From Dipetalonema caudispina (lineage: Eukaryota > Nematoda > Chromadorea > Rhabditida > Onchocercidae), in contig JABVXV010000036.1 of assembly GCA_013365325.1 (NCBI GenBank), forward strand, positions 62,001 to 126,000: DNA of 64,000 bases, read 5' to 3'. The notes beneath the pieces were generated by a model. That model did no database searches and was not told the origin of the DNA. It saw only the letters and a program-made list of their open reading frames with translations. Both the position numbers and the translations under genes were made by a program. The stretch's first letter is position 1; every line of letters starts with the position of its first letter. Below, in pieces: positions 28,958 through 40,996 of the stretch.

Positions 28958-29732
28958 CCTAAAATTTTACCATTAGATAATACAATGGTTAAAATTACAG
29001 TATAATGCATAAAAACGAAAAGCATAGATGTGCAAAATAAGCATAACAGGATAAATTAGAAAAAGCACATTAAACAAATTTAAAATTTACTTTACGAATA
29101 CATTACATCGAATTTTCAATTATTCAAAAGCATTACAGCTATAAGATCTCATGAACACATCAAATTTTCATTTATTTAACGGTATTAAAGGTTTAAGATT
29201 TCGCTGATTCGAAGATAAGCAAAGTTTACCTAAAATGTTGCAGTAGTTTTATAATAATGATACCTAACCAAATAAATTAGAACAATGCAATAAATTGAAT
29301 CAAATATGTAAAACAAAACTTGATTAATTGTCACCTTTTGATAATAAATCATTATTTCGTATTTTTCTACATTTGTAACAAATATCTCAAAAAAAATCTA
29401 TTCTTTGCCATTATTTCGATATCTTGGGAAACTAAAAAGTTTTATTTGTAAAAGTAGCTTAGTAGTAAAATCGGCAACTAAAACCGTAGAAATACAAATG
29501 TTACCGGAATTTTCTATTACCAATAAATCATTTCAAGAAAGACTGGAAAATGATTGGAATCTACATTTGTAAGTAATCTGATAATATGATATAGCATTTT
29601 ACTAATAAGAAATATGCAAAAAACAAAAAAAAAAAAAAAAAAAAGAAAAATCAGTAATTTATAAAATTAGTAAAATTGAGAAACAATTCTACGAAGGATA
29701 AATTAAATCAGAAAATGCTAATATCATCATGA
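28958..29732. other. Intergenic region between SDHAF2 and TM2D2
   Basis: AT-rich, with a poly-A tract around 29625-29645. No ORF or RNA gene is supported. The two flanking genes are in the same direction. Confidence 0.5.
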
Positions 29733-30179
29733 TTATTTTTGCCATTTCACATTTTCACAAATATTTTTTGTCCTTTTTTTAACAAAATCTAATAGCAATT
29801 GAAAAACTTCACAATTTTTCAAATCTTCCGGTAAATTCTTCCTTCCAGCAATATAGTAGTATAAATCCCATTCCATATATTCACCATTAATAATTTCATC
29901 ATAGCGCATTAATTGTTGTAAGTTCATCTTTTGTAACATTTGTTCCGCAAATTCACCCAATAATATATCATTTTCCAGGATACCACGTTTCTTGCTTTGA
30001 TATAATAAACGTGAACGTTTTGTTTCGATATTTTCATTCTCTAATCGTAATTCCGAATTATAATCATGTGCTGTTTGAGCAATCTTTACAAAAGATTGAT
30101 CCGAAAATCGTGCTAAAACTTGTGGAAATAACCATTTGTGTATTCCAAAAATTTGTCGAATTGTACCAAACAGAGCCAT
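29733..30179 (-). CDS. SDHAF2: Succinate dehydrogenase assembly factor 2 (Sdh5)
   Basis: Mitochondrial matrix factor needed for covalent FAD attachment to the flavoprotein subunit of complex II. It is a single-exon gene of 148 aa, close to the family length. The first about 35 residues (MALFGTIRQIFGIHKW and following) are basic and amphipathic, as in a mitochondrial targeting peptide. The core shows RSRLLYQSKKRGILENDILL followed by GEFA, then QLMRYDEIINGEYMEWDLYYY, which match the conserved Sdh5 helices. A single uninterrupted exon is unusual here but natural for such a short protein. It lies between DRG1 and TM2D2 on the same strand, about 0.8 kb from each. Confidence 0.93.
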   Translation of the reverse strand: MALFGTIRQIFGIHKWLFPQVLARFSDQSFVKIAQTAHDYNSELRLENENIETKRSRLLYQSKKRGILENDILLGEFAEQMLQKMNLQQLMRYDEIINGEYMEWDLYYYIAGRKNLPEDLKNCEVFQLLLDFVKKRTKNICENVKWQK

Positions 30180-30989
30180 ATAATTCGTAGTTGTTTATTT
30201 TGACACTAACAAATTCGAGCGAAAACGTTTGTACCCTATAAGTATATGTAAAAAATATCGCTCAAAAATAATTTGAAAAAAAAAAAAAAAAAAACTGCGA
30301 TGAGGTTATCGAAACAATAAAAGAAATTCATATCATCTAATGAACTACTTCAACTATCTCAATTTTTGATCCACAAAAATAATTTCTTGAAACGCTTTAT
30401 AAATATGAATGGAGAAATAATTTTACTATTAAGCATAATTATAAATGTATTAGATATGAATACATCTTTGAAACAAGAAATGAGATCAATATGAAATATT
30501 TTTTTTATCACAATGTTGCAATAATAATAATGGATGATTCAGTTTAAATTGCATAATAAATATTTTAAATTTGATATTTTTGTTCGTAAGGCATATTGTA
30601 CACTTTAAGCTCGAAATTTTCATGTTCATTATTCATATCCATTTTCAGAAGCTATAAGTGAGTAAGATAAAATGAAGTATAACACAAACATGGAAAATGA
30701 ACTTTATCCATCCATGTACAAAATACTACTTTTCAATAATTAGTTTCTCTTTCCCAGTGAAAACATTATAAGAAGAGATTTCTAGAAGTATTTTGAATAT
30801 TTATTCTGAGATAAAAATTGGAACGGACAAAACTATTTTCAACAGTCTTCATTTGATACTATTTTCTGAATAAAGATGAATACGATCTCCCATAATAACA
30901 ATTAGCAGTATTAAACAAAAACAGAAATAAAGACACGAAATGAAAGCAATAAAATAAACTCCAGTAGCAAGAAAAAAAATTCCAAAGAA
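30180..30989. other. Intergenic region between DRG1 and SDHAF2
   Basis: AT-rich; poly-A at about 30276-30294. Nothing coding or structured recognised. Confidence 0.5.
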
Positions 30990-33623
30990 TCACTTTTTGA
31001 CAATTTGTACTACATCTTCGTGGTGAAGCTTATGGTGGATGCCCACTCGTTGCGGTGAAAATTTTGCACTAGTACCCCAAACAATAGCATAGCGAAATGC
31101 AGCAGAAAGGCTGCGATGCAAGGCATGACAAGCATGCTCAACTGTAGCACCACGCCGTAGTATCAAGCCATCATCTGGTCCTAAAACATACTTATTTTCA
31201 AACCTTTGGGTCATGAATTCATTTTGAGAAAGAAAGAAATTCCGGCATTCTATTAGAAATTTTATACATGACAATCAATAAAAGCATGCAATCTACTGAA
31301 ATAAGAGAACTGCCCCGGAAAAAAACAGCATGACTGATGAAATGATTTTGCTGAGTTTCAGTAATTGAAATATGAAATTTCCCAGTTTATGAAGCAATTT
31401 GCGAACACAACCTAAATCAGGTGGATTCCCAGGCTTTTTTGTGTATATCCTGATGAGCGCCAAATACTCCCAAATTTTTTCTACCATGTAATCCATATTT
31501 AGTTTCATTTCGCAACTAATCACAATTGAATCACTGAGACGAGCTAACCTGCAAGTTTCACCTTTCTTAGTAGTAATCGCCTTACCTATTGCAAATATAA
31601 AAAAATTTTGCCTTGTGCATAAAGCACTAAAATCTGAATGGAGACATAGCAATTATGATTTTGCTCTTCTTCACCTACTTTTAATCGATTGTCGCAAATA
31701 GGGTAATTAATTAAATGAAATCAAAAACTGTTCTTGATTCATACTAAAATAATAACAAGAAATTTCATTACCTATCCACTTCCTCCATGCTTATTTGGTC
31801 GATTTTGTTATATACATAAAGACATGGTATATACACACGGTTTCCTTGTATAACGTCGATCAATTCATCAACTCTAAGAGAGCTAACATTATTATTAATC
31901 TTTAATCCCATATTCAGTAAAGACCAATTTCGTTAACTTTCGAAATTTTCATTTTGGTTATTGTTTTTGTACTAAATTGAATCTGATACATATGTTATTG
32001 TATGTGCTGCGAACCACCAGTTAAGCAAATAAAGAGCAAAATTACGTAAAAGTCTTTTAAGGTTACGAGTAAATCAGAAAGTTGTGGCATAAAAATTTTC
32101 GACTGGAAGTGTGCGATCTGTTTACTGGATTTACCATTTTTACTCATACTTGATATTCTAGTTCTTATTAAATTAAAATTAAAATTTACGTGCAGTCTGC
32201 CCTAAAAACGACATCGGCATTGAAAATTTTGTATTCGTGCAATACAGTCATTACCAGCTTTTCATCGCAATACGTTAATGGAACCGTATGCGTAAACTTC
32301 ACTCCTCCAATTTTCTTTTGCTTAAGATAGATTAATGGCGGCTTCTTGTTTAAGCGAATACCCACTGATTCCAATTCTTTTGAAAGAAGAGTTTTCTGCA
32401 ATGTTTTTAATATTTCTTTTAAAGAATTAAGAATACGGAATAGAATGTTAATTTCTCAATGTTTGGTTTATGAAACCTATTTCACTTATATAAATCCCAA
32501 CATCTTAACAGCAATTGGGCCGCCAAAAGCACTTTCCATCGCGCTGGACGTTAAAGAGGGTTACATACCACAAGCTACCATCGGAAAGGTAACGACAATC
32601 GTTAATAAATTCTTTCAACATACATAAATATTCTAATTGTCGATATGCTTCATTATATAATATAAGCTGTTATTCATTCCATGTCACCAGCAATACATTT
32701 TCTCCACGAAATACTTTTATAACAGAAATTTATAAAAGTACTTTTATAACAGAAATGGTCCTATAAAGTATGCCTAACCTGCATTTCACCTTTTGCAGCA
32801 TCCAGCATCATCAGAATAATATCAGCTGTTCTTGCCACTGCTATAACTTGTCTTCCTCGACCTATAAAGTGTGGTCCGCTCAAAGTCCTTTCATCCTATG
32901 TCGTTTGAATTCTTTCAGAGATGGTCCCTTACTTAAATTTTGATTATAAAATAGTAAAATGTAAGAAAAAAGGTATCTTACCTTTACCCTGGGCGGCTCC
33001 TTCTATAATACCAGGCAAATCAAGCAGCTGTATATTGGCTCCCTCATACTCGATAACACCGGGTATACATGTAAGTGTGGTAAACTCATATGAAGCTGCA
33101 ACACTTTCTGTTGTAGTGAGTGATGATAGCAATGTCGATTTGCCCACTGAAGGAAAGCCAACCTGAAATTAAAATTATACCCACGGTTAGTTTTTGCTGA
33201 CTCACTAGTTTCCTGATGAATCGAAAATCTGAAGAAAGACAAAAGTATTTCAATGACACATAGCATTTATAATTTATCCCTATAGATAAGATCTTTATTA
33301 TTCATTGAAATTTAAAAAAAGCAAATAGCAACAAATATACATATTAGAAACCTTTTTAAATCTAGTATTTAGAATTCACTAAGACTTCAAAAGATTTATA
33401 AATCCGTGAGGCAACTAACCATGGCTACTCGAGCATCACCACTCTTCATTACATCGAAGCCATCGCCCTTACTGGTACCACCCTTCGTAGTTGGTTCTAA
33501 TAATTGCTGTCTGTACTTCGCAAGTTTTGCTTTCAGAAGACCCAAATGGTACTCGGTAGCCTTGTTCTTTTGCGTCCTGCTGATTTCATGCTCAATTTCC
33601 TGGATCTTTTCAACAATACCCAT
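30990..33623 (-). CDS. DRG1: Developmentally regulated GTP-binding protein 1 (DRG1)
   Basis: Cytoplasmic OBG/DRG-family GTPase that binds ribosomes and supports translation. Exons 33623-33420, 33162-32982, 32861-32779, 32395-32190, 31873-31772, 31548-31412, 31180-30990 give 367 aa, identical in length to human DRG1. N-terminal helices carry ARTQKNK-like [20 protein letters not shown]. GTPase motifs: G1 GFPSVGKS (split at the exon 1/2 border), G3 [19 protein letters not shown]4 NKID in [19 protein letters not shown]5 ISC. A C-terminal TGS domain begins near [10 protein letters not shown] and ends with [11 protein letters not shown]. All catalytic motifs are intact. An acceptor CAG lies 9 nt before the ATG, fitting trans-splicing. 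Confidence 0.96.
32716..32755. repeat. Short direct repeat in DRG1 intron
   Basis: ACTTTTATAACAGAAAT occurs twice within 40 nt, separated by TTATAAAAGT. It lies in the intron between exons 3 and 4. Confidence 0.7.
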
Positions 33624-33739
33624 ATCTAACACCTGAAGAACAACATTCATATACGATGCATTTACAGCCTTTCTCAAGTTCTCGTTCTTGAAAAAATAAT
33701 TACGATAAAAATTGTGGAAAAAAACATCTTTGGAACATA

Positions 33740-34207
33740 ATGGCACAATTACTTAGAAATTCGCTAACGTATGAGAAAATCGAACATAAGAATCCAGTTT
33801 TAAATACCAAAAAATCTTTTGTTCTAGAGGTCCTCCAGCTTTCTAATTTCAACGTCCCTCCAAAAAACTTCGCAAAAGAAACAGAGGACAACATACTTCC
33901 TTGTAAGACCATATCTCTTATACCAATCTCATATCAGTCCAATAGTTTTCAGTCATTACCGGCCAAAACAAATTGCTATTTGGGATTATAACTGAATATT
34001 CATTTTTTGTTAAAATTACGTACAACGTCATTTGTTGCATTTCCATTCCAGCAACGAATTTTTTTTACTTCTTATAAAACTGCTGAAGAACTATCATCGG
34101 AGCATAAAACCATAACAAGCAGTTTGTTTGCAAGAAAATTTCAAGAATTTATCATGAGATCAAATACAGAACACAATTTCCATGTCTTTTTATATCACAG
34201 TCATAAG
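33740..34207 (+). CDS. Possible small gene divergent from DRG1, product unknown
   Basis: An ATG at 33740 opens a frame of 83 codons (starts [18 protein letters not shown]). A second coding-like stretch follows a good acceptor (CATTCCAG) at about 34052 and runs to 34207 with [18 protein letters not shown]. Linking them in frame needs a weak donor (GAG|GTCCTC near 33828); the better donor near 33902 would give an early stop instead. The basic, hydroxylated composition would suit a mitochondrial or nuclear protein. I do not recognise it, and it may not be a gene. Confidence 0.3.
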
Positions 34208-34676
34208 TGAGAATATCACTTTCATACAAAGCAGCTATTCTTTTGCTCCAAATTTAATTTAGAATTTAAGAAGGCTGCAGCATTGAAGTAGACAATAATA
34301 AGTGCAATGTTATACATGATGTCTAATAAGGTTACGCTGTGACTTCATACTCTATAATATTAACAACTTTCCGGAATGATGAATGATTACAAACTTTCAC
34401 CGTAAAGACTGCTTTATAACTCAAATGAATCATTGGAAAAAGAATTGCTGTAGATTGGCTACGAACAATCAACGTAGCAATGATTTTGGTTCGCAACGAA
34501 AATGAACCAGCAGCTTATCAGTCCTTATGGTTCACATTCACAAGATCAACTAACAAACATATCATAACAAAGCGAATAAAATTTACACTTCGACAATAAT
34601 AAAACTGAATGTACCCTCTGGATTACAAGCAATGAAATAAGAAAAAAATTCAAACTATGTCATAGATCTGAAAAAT

Positions 34677-36991
34677 TTATCCTTCACGCTTTTCAACTTC
34701 CACATCGTCCTCGTTTTCGTTCTTACCACTTTTAAACAATTCACCAAGAGAAGGAAGCGGAGGTAACGCGCTGGCGGGTAAATCTGCTAAATCAGGCAAA
34801 GAATCAAAGTGTTCTTTTACCTAAAAAGTTTTTAATCATTTGTCAGGCAAAAAAAAAAAAGCTTTGCTTTCATATCATTTTTCGGTGGTCTTCAAAGAAC
34901 AAACAAATGAGATACTGCTGTTTAGTTCTCATCAAAATTCTTGAATTGAAGTCGATCTGGTCTTAAAAAAGGACGAGTAGAGACTAAGGTCACTAAGAGT
35001 TCTTGCTTCAGTTCAACACAGCAGAGCTCTGATTCGAAGCGTCTGACCAAAGGTTTTATTATCAAATATGATCATATTTTTTTCACTATCCATAAAATCT
35101 AATTATCATTTTCTTATCAATCAAAAAATGATAAAAACAAACCGATGTCTTTTCCTGCTCTAACTTTTCTACTTTTTCCCGCACAGAGCGTAACATCTCA
35201 TCATTTCTTACTGCACTGGCTTTCAAGAAACCAAAATATTCAGGCAGCAGTTGTTGCAAAGATCGCCTATCCTCCATTTCCGTGGCAAGTCTAAGATGCA
35301 TACAAGACAAAAATCAGTTATTTATGAAATTTATATCTGCATGTAAAAACTGTAAAATGGATTATTATACCGAATTTTTCGAAAGAAAAATCACCTCTTA
35401 CAATACTCCTTGACTACAGGTTCAGCCTCTTTGATCTTTTTTAACAATTCCGCTGCTTGGGATTCATTTCTGATTGGTTTTAAAAGAGCAGGATTTGCTA
35501 TCGTCTCCGGAAATGAGGCGATCAATTGGCTAAAAGAACGTTTAGAATCTGCATATGAATGTCCAGGTATTAGTGAGCACGTAAAAAATTTCCGACTGCC
35601 TCTGAACTATTTCACAGTTAGCCAGGATACACAGCAATAATCTTAACTGCAGTGAGAAAAAAAACCTAGAAAACCAGTATTTCAACAAGAAAATTTCAAT
35701 TATTACACTCATGAATAGATCAACAGGAAAATTTAAAAAAGCGATAAATTTCTACCGTGTTTCGGCATCAGCTGATGGTGGATCTTCTAACTTTTTCAAC
35801 AGTGCTATTACGTCTTCTGTTACTCGAGTCATGACTTTGACGTCAAAATTTTCACTATCCATTTTGCTCTGCAAAAACGAAGATCTAGTGAGGACGAATC
35901 CCAACTTTTAAATTAACTCAAGCATTTAAAGATAGAGAAAAACTATATCAAATTCAAGAGTAACGAGCAATTAAAGTACCATATACTTGAGTACTTAAAC
36001 TCACCTTTTTTGGTTCTGGAGAATCTGTATCAACGGTGGGAGTTGATAAATGCGGCGAATCCGTTGTCTTTCCAACATTCGGTGGTGTGGTCGATGTTTG
36101 ATGTGATTTTTGAATGTTTTCAGTACTTAAGATTGTTCCACCTAATTCGATATTAAATTCAACAAGCCTTATTCCAGTCAAGGATGATGCTACGGCATTC
36201 ATTAACCGATCGACCTTCACATCCGAATATATTTGGCGCTCACGAAAAACTCTCAAAATTTTTTTCATTGCCACTACTGCATCAGCATCCGCATGGACAC
36301 TCACATGCCTGCAAGACGATTTCGTCGATTATTTTGCCTCGCATAGATAAAACACAAGAAATAAAGTGCAATTCCACTAAAATATTATTTCATTAGCGTA
36401 TCTATCTAATCAACATATCGACTTGTGACATGGAATAAATCTAAAATTGTTTCCTTGAACAGTTAAAAAAGAAATTGTGAGAACTAAATAACACTCGTAA
36501 GTTTGATTACTGTATCCCAATAAAATAAACATCACAGCAATTTAAAAGCAATTGAAGCTGCAAACCTACAAGGAACATACCTAAAGGCTGGTTCTAAATT
36601 TTCATAAAACATTCCCATGAAATGTGGGCAATGCTTTCGACTGTTTTGTATAACATCGTTGGCAAGATAGAGCAGATTGATTAAACGAACCGGTTTCGTT
36701 TCCTTCTTGATTTCCTGAATATAATAATAGAGAACGCTTTTAACCAAGAGCATTCCTTCCGCATAAGGCGTATCAGTTGTTTCTACCACCGTTTAATAGA
36801 GATTGCAATCAATGATCCTAAACCATCCGTCTAAAGCTGAGAGCAATTACCTGAAGCCAAACTTTGACAATTGTTTCTGCATGGCTCTTCTGATGATGCA
36901 ACAACCACATGGACATCATTTGTACCGATTGTTGCGTCGTATTCAACGTTTGCAACCGTCTCGACATTGCTGCCTCAGAAAATCCGGCCAT
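34677..36991 (-). CDS. RPRD1: RPRD1-type CID protein (RNA polymerase II CTD-interacting)
   Basis: Nuclear protein whose CID domain binds the phosphorylated Pol II C-terminal domain; relatives are human RPRD1A/1B and yeast Rtt103. Exons 36991-36851, 36714-36581, 36308-36005, 35868-35756, 35529-35395, 35290-35143, 34820-34677 give 372 aa. The start MAGFSEAAMSRRLQTLNTTQ with QSVQMMSMWLLHHQKSH and the segment LINLLYLANDVIQNSRK are the CID signature (about residues 1-135, ending IYSDVKVDRLM). A Ser/Thr/Pro-rich linker follows (about 160-195). A predicted coiled coil occupies the second half (MEDRRSLQQLLPEYFGFLKA, EKVEKLEQEK), as in the CREPT domain. The tail is Pro/Leu-rich then acidic. Confidence 0.92.
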
Positions 36992-38552
36992 GAAAAATAT
37001 TTACCTAAACAATAAGTAGGTTTATAGTAATTGCAATAAGCAAATCTATGCATCATCGAAAATACATGTTATCTTAACAGAACAATGCTACACACTAATC
37101 ATAGTGCTCTAAACCCTAATACTATTCTTCATTATACCGGTAATTTACACATTATAATTCTTACTAAAGCAGTATTCCTAAATCCACCCTAATTTCTAAT
37201 AAAAAAAGAAACTACTGCATATTTATTCTATTCTCACAAAAGCTCTATCTTATCTATCTCTACCTTCTGCTCTACAAATTGTTTTTCTCCTAATTATGTT
37301 AATTAATTTTATGTTATATGCATTCAATATTTCCATATCCATAAGATACATTCATTGCATAATTCAAAAATTTTATTAATTTTTCAATTTTTTTTTTTTT
37401 CACTTAAGTACGTTTCTTTCTTTCTTTCTTTCTTTCTTTCATTATCATTGCTACTCTCATCCATCTCTTACTCTCTAATTCACTTCACTTTCAAATATCA
37501 CTCCTATAAAATAAACTTATTAGAAGTAAGACATTAAATTTGTCTTATTCATATTTTAACGATCCATATGATGGTTCGTTATAATTTGTAAAAGAGAATA
37601 TTTAACAATAAATAGTAAGGCTTGTTAATGTATGTTAGAGAGACTGTATGACGTTATTTTGTCTCTACTTGTTTAATTTCCCGTTTGTTTATTAAAAATG
37701 GGAATTGTAATAAAAGGAAAGATTTAACCTAAGGTTACATTGATATTCTTTAACTTGAAAGTATTATTCATTTGAAGATATATATATATATATATATCAC
37801 AATGAAGATCTTTGAAATGGAATCAAAATGTAAAATACATGAATTTTAATGTTTTTTAATAGATTAAATTAACAAATAAACAATCATTTCTATAATTCTC
37901 AATAAAAACATACGGTTCTGTTTGGGACAAAGCTCTTGTGATGATTTTCTCATCATTCTGGCCTGCATTGTCCACTCAGGTATATTGTACCAAAGAACAT
38001 TATTGTTCATCTAATTTATCCATTTGTCATTTTTCGTATGAAATTTGATTTGAACAACTCTGCTTTATTTTAATGATTAATATCATTGGGCTATATATAA
38101 TAGATAAATCAGCTAAGATCAGATATTAAAGGTAATGATAGTGTAATTTTCAGAGATTAATACAAAATAATTGATATTATGCGCTAACGATTCTCATAAT
38201 AAATTTTTCATTTCAATACTATGTTATCAAATAAATTAGATAATGAAAAATGCCAATATTCTGTTCACATCTAAGTTTGACAATTTTACAGATCTGTTTT
38301 ATAAATGTACTGTATTTAACTATCGGCACATTACTGTTCATTACATACGGTTCAGCAAATTGTTCAAAATCAAAGAAACTTTCGGTCACAAAAGATGGTA
38401 TTTTTTTTTTTTGTTTACAATTCCTTATCATACTTAATAAATTTACTCGAAAATCTATATGAGTTACAGAATTGAACAGAAATGAAATAATGAAAATTTG
38501 TATTAGTGTTAAGATGTGCAATTCTGATATGATATATTTAATACAAATACAG
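36992..38552. other. Intergenic region, possible location of missing 5' exons
   Basis: AT-rich with a (TTTC)7 run at 37413-37440 and an AT dinucleotide run near 37780-37797. A small ATG segment at about 37940-37978 followed by a GTATAT donor encodes MIFSSFWPALSTQ, but its phase (0) does not fit the next plus-strand exon, which needs phase 1. Confidence 0.4.
37413..37440. repeat. (TTTC)7 microsatellite
   Basis: Seven perfect TTTC units on the plus strand, preceded by a poly-T tract. Confidence 0.95.
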
Positions 38553-39857
38553 CATCCAATCAGCCAAAGAAAGCAGTTGTCGAACATTCTATACGTTTAA
38601 GTTTTCACAATGATTTGCCAAAAAGTGAAGGAAGTGGCGAATATTCGCTCAAAGCTACAGCTAAACATCGTCCCAAAACTTTATTTATTGGTCCTGATCG
38701 AGCAAAATCAAGGTAAGCATAATTTCTAACAATGCAAAAGAATCTCATCATCAATCTTTCCTAAAAAGTATTTTTTGAAATTCTCTCGAAATCGATAGAT
38801 AGAATCAAATGTATTCTAAAAGTTGATAATAACTATAGTAGGGTCTGCTTATAGGGGAAAAAAAAAGAAGCCAAAAAGCTTAACCATATTTTCTGTAACT
38901 TTGATACATGAAAGTTTATTGTCATCTTCATTACTTTTTCCTTGTTATTTAATTAATTACACATTAGTTACAATGATGTTCTAAAGATTAAATTAGTTGT
39001 GCAATTAGTAGTGATAAGTAAATAATATGCTTTCAGAGTAATTGGCTCAAAGGATTTACTATCGCCCAAATGTACGCCAAAATTATGTCGTGAAGCAGAA
39101 ACTGTTGTTGGAAAATCTGTAGTAATATTACATCTGTATCACTAAAATTAACAATAGCATTTTGAAAATCATTTTAAAAAAAAAAATGAGCTTCAGTTAA
39201 ATTTTATCTATCTTTTTCTAAGCAAAAATTTTGTTCCAAAATATTTTAGAAATTTCCAAATTTGAAATTACATCATTTCCTTTTCGTTTCTAGCCATCAT
39301 TTCTAACAATCATTAAATAATGAATGGTGTTTAAAGAATTTTATCAATTCATTTCATATTTCAATTGGTTGTGCTGTATGTTTTAGAGTGCTTTAATCAA
39401 TTCTTTTTTTTTCTGATATTCATCTGAGTTAATTAAGATCCTATGCAATCACAGAAAATGATACTTATGTAAACGAATTGCTTTTATTAAGATCGTTGGA
39501 AGTGAGAAATTGACTGATGATAAAACACAAATGTCGATACCATCGGTGGATTTTACGCAATTAACTGCATTATCAGAAGGGAATGACAAACAATCATCAA
39601 AGACATTAACAGAATCAACAATTAAGGAAAGCAAAGAACAAGCGGAAATAAAAAATACATTGAAACATGATAAAGTATCACAAGAAACTGTCACACAAAA
39701 TGTTTCAATGAGCCAGGTATTAGATGCTGCACAAAGTAAGGAAAAACAACATTCGGAAGCGGAAGAATCTGGAAGTACCGGTGAAAGTATTGCTTCGCTT
39801 ACGGAAGATCCCAAACAATCCATTGTACCTGCTCCACAAACGATACAACCAGGATGA
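38553..39857 (+). CDS. 3' part of an unidentified gene, low-complexity hydrophilic C-terminus
   Basis: Three exons in phase: 38553-38712, 39037-39118, 39492-39857. The first starts after an acceptor at AAATACAG and needs one nucleotide from an upstream exon that I cannot place, so the 5' end is missing. Encoded parts include RPKTLFIGPDRAKSR and VIGSKDLLSPKCTPKL (basic, Ser/Pro-containing). The last exon is Gln/Ser/Thr/Glu-rich (EGNDKQSSKTLTESTIKES, TQNVSMSQVLDAAQSKE) and ends TIQPG. The composition looks disordered. I do not recognise the family. The open reading of 122 codons in the last exon and conserved phase support a real gene. Confidence 0.55.
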
Positions 39858-40203
39858 AAACGATAGACAAGAATTACAAATTTTTTTATGAAAAAAAAAA
39901 AGTTAAATTTAAAGAAATCTCTAATACCCATGTTATCGTGATATTTATTTCTGTCCATTTATAAATAATACTTTGCATTAAATAAAATTGTTACTTCTAA
40001 AAATTGTTGATGTGAAGTATTTCTGAAATAAATAAGAATAAATTTTGCTACCATAATATGGTAGTGCAAATATCTGTCACTTATCCTATTGCTGTATTTT
40101 TTACCATTAGAGAATTATTGATGAAGTGATGTATCAGATGAACAAAATTGCATTACGTATTACTTTCTATTTGTAAAAATATTGAATAATTTTATTGAAC
40201 AAA
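39858..40203. other. Short convergent intergenic region
   Basis: Between two genes whose ends face each other. AATAAA-type signals occur at about 39980 and 40025. No other feature. Confidence 0.4.
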
Positions 40204-40968
40204 TCAATGAAACATATAATAATTATGAAAGAGTACTACTAAAATGAGCAATAACAACGTGATGAATGCGGAATTTTCAGTTGAAACTCCTGAAAGTGAA
40301 CTACTTGAGATGCTATCACTGAGTGATACCGAAGATAGAATTGTATCATATAATTCATTTTGGGTAATGGTAATATTTCCGGTAATCATTTTCGAATCAC
40401 GTTCTAAAATAATAAAAGCGATCCAAGCCAAGGCAACGATAATGACCAAAGCTGCTTGTCCAAAATATACAAATCGAACTAATTTCTCCCGATCTAGCTC
40501 ATGAATCTCTCCTGAATTCTTCGGTTCACTACAATAATCATTCCGGAAATGTTCGGAGTTATTATCATTAATAATATTACTGGACGTTAATGTTATTGGT
40601 GATACTGTTGTGTTTGATGGTGATATCGAAGATTGCTTACTTATCCATTGCTGCTTGGGAATAAAACTAAAATATTATTAAGCATTAAATATAAGAAAAT
40701 CAATACTAATTACATAAAAGCTATTCAAATGTAAAATGCAAAATAAATTGAAAAAAGGATTAGAAATTTACTGCTTCTGCAAGTAATCATCGCCCATATT
40801 TTCCCATTGATGTAAATTAGATTGAGACAAAGAAGTTTGTTGTTGTTGTTGTTGTTCTCGTTGTTGTTGTTGTTGCTGTTGCTGTTGTTGTTGTTGCTGT
40901 TGTCGTTGTTGCGATTGCTGTTGTCGATTATGTTGAAATGAGGAAACATTTAAGTTGGCTAATTCCAT
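40204..40968 (-). CDS. Poly-glutamine membrane protein, nematode orphan
   Basis: Two exons, 40968-40772 and 40666-40204, join CA|T in phase and give 219 aa. The N-terminal 65 residues hold a Gln tract broken only by Ser, Arg and Glu (about residues 16-44). A Ser/Thr/Asn-rich segment with several N-x-S/T sites follows, then a charged stretch (HELDREKLVRFVYFG), a strong membrane segment (QAALVIIVALAWIAFIIL), a Ser-rich loop and a second hydrophobic C-terminus (ITLLLLILVVLF). No signal peptide is visible, so a tail-anchored or hairpin topology with the poly-Q end in the cytosol is likely. Family not recognised. The repeat units are mixed CAA/CAG codons, which suggests a stable rather than expanding tract. 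Confidence 0.65.
40837..40927. repeat. Imperfect CAA/CAG (TTG/CTG) trinucleotide tract, coding
   Basis: About 90 nt of TTG/CTG on the plus strand, with TCG and TCT interruptions. It encodes the Gln tract of the minus-strand gene. Confidence 0.9.
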
Positions 40969-40996
40969 GTTAAATCATTCTTTTTTCAATTACTGC

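Noticed and set aside
34921..35050. GC-richer intron stretch considered as a tRNA or snoRNA
   Set aside because: No cloverleaf with a proper TTCGAAT arm and no clear C/D or H/ACA boxes could be made.
40725..40949. Asn-rich minus ORF over the trinucleotide tract
   Set aside because: It is the Asn (AAC/AAT) frame of the same repeat. The Gln frame is the one that starts at a good ATG and splices to a membrane-protein exon.
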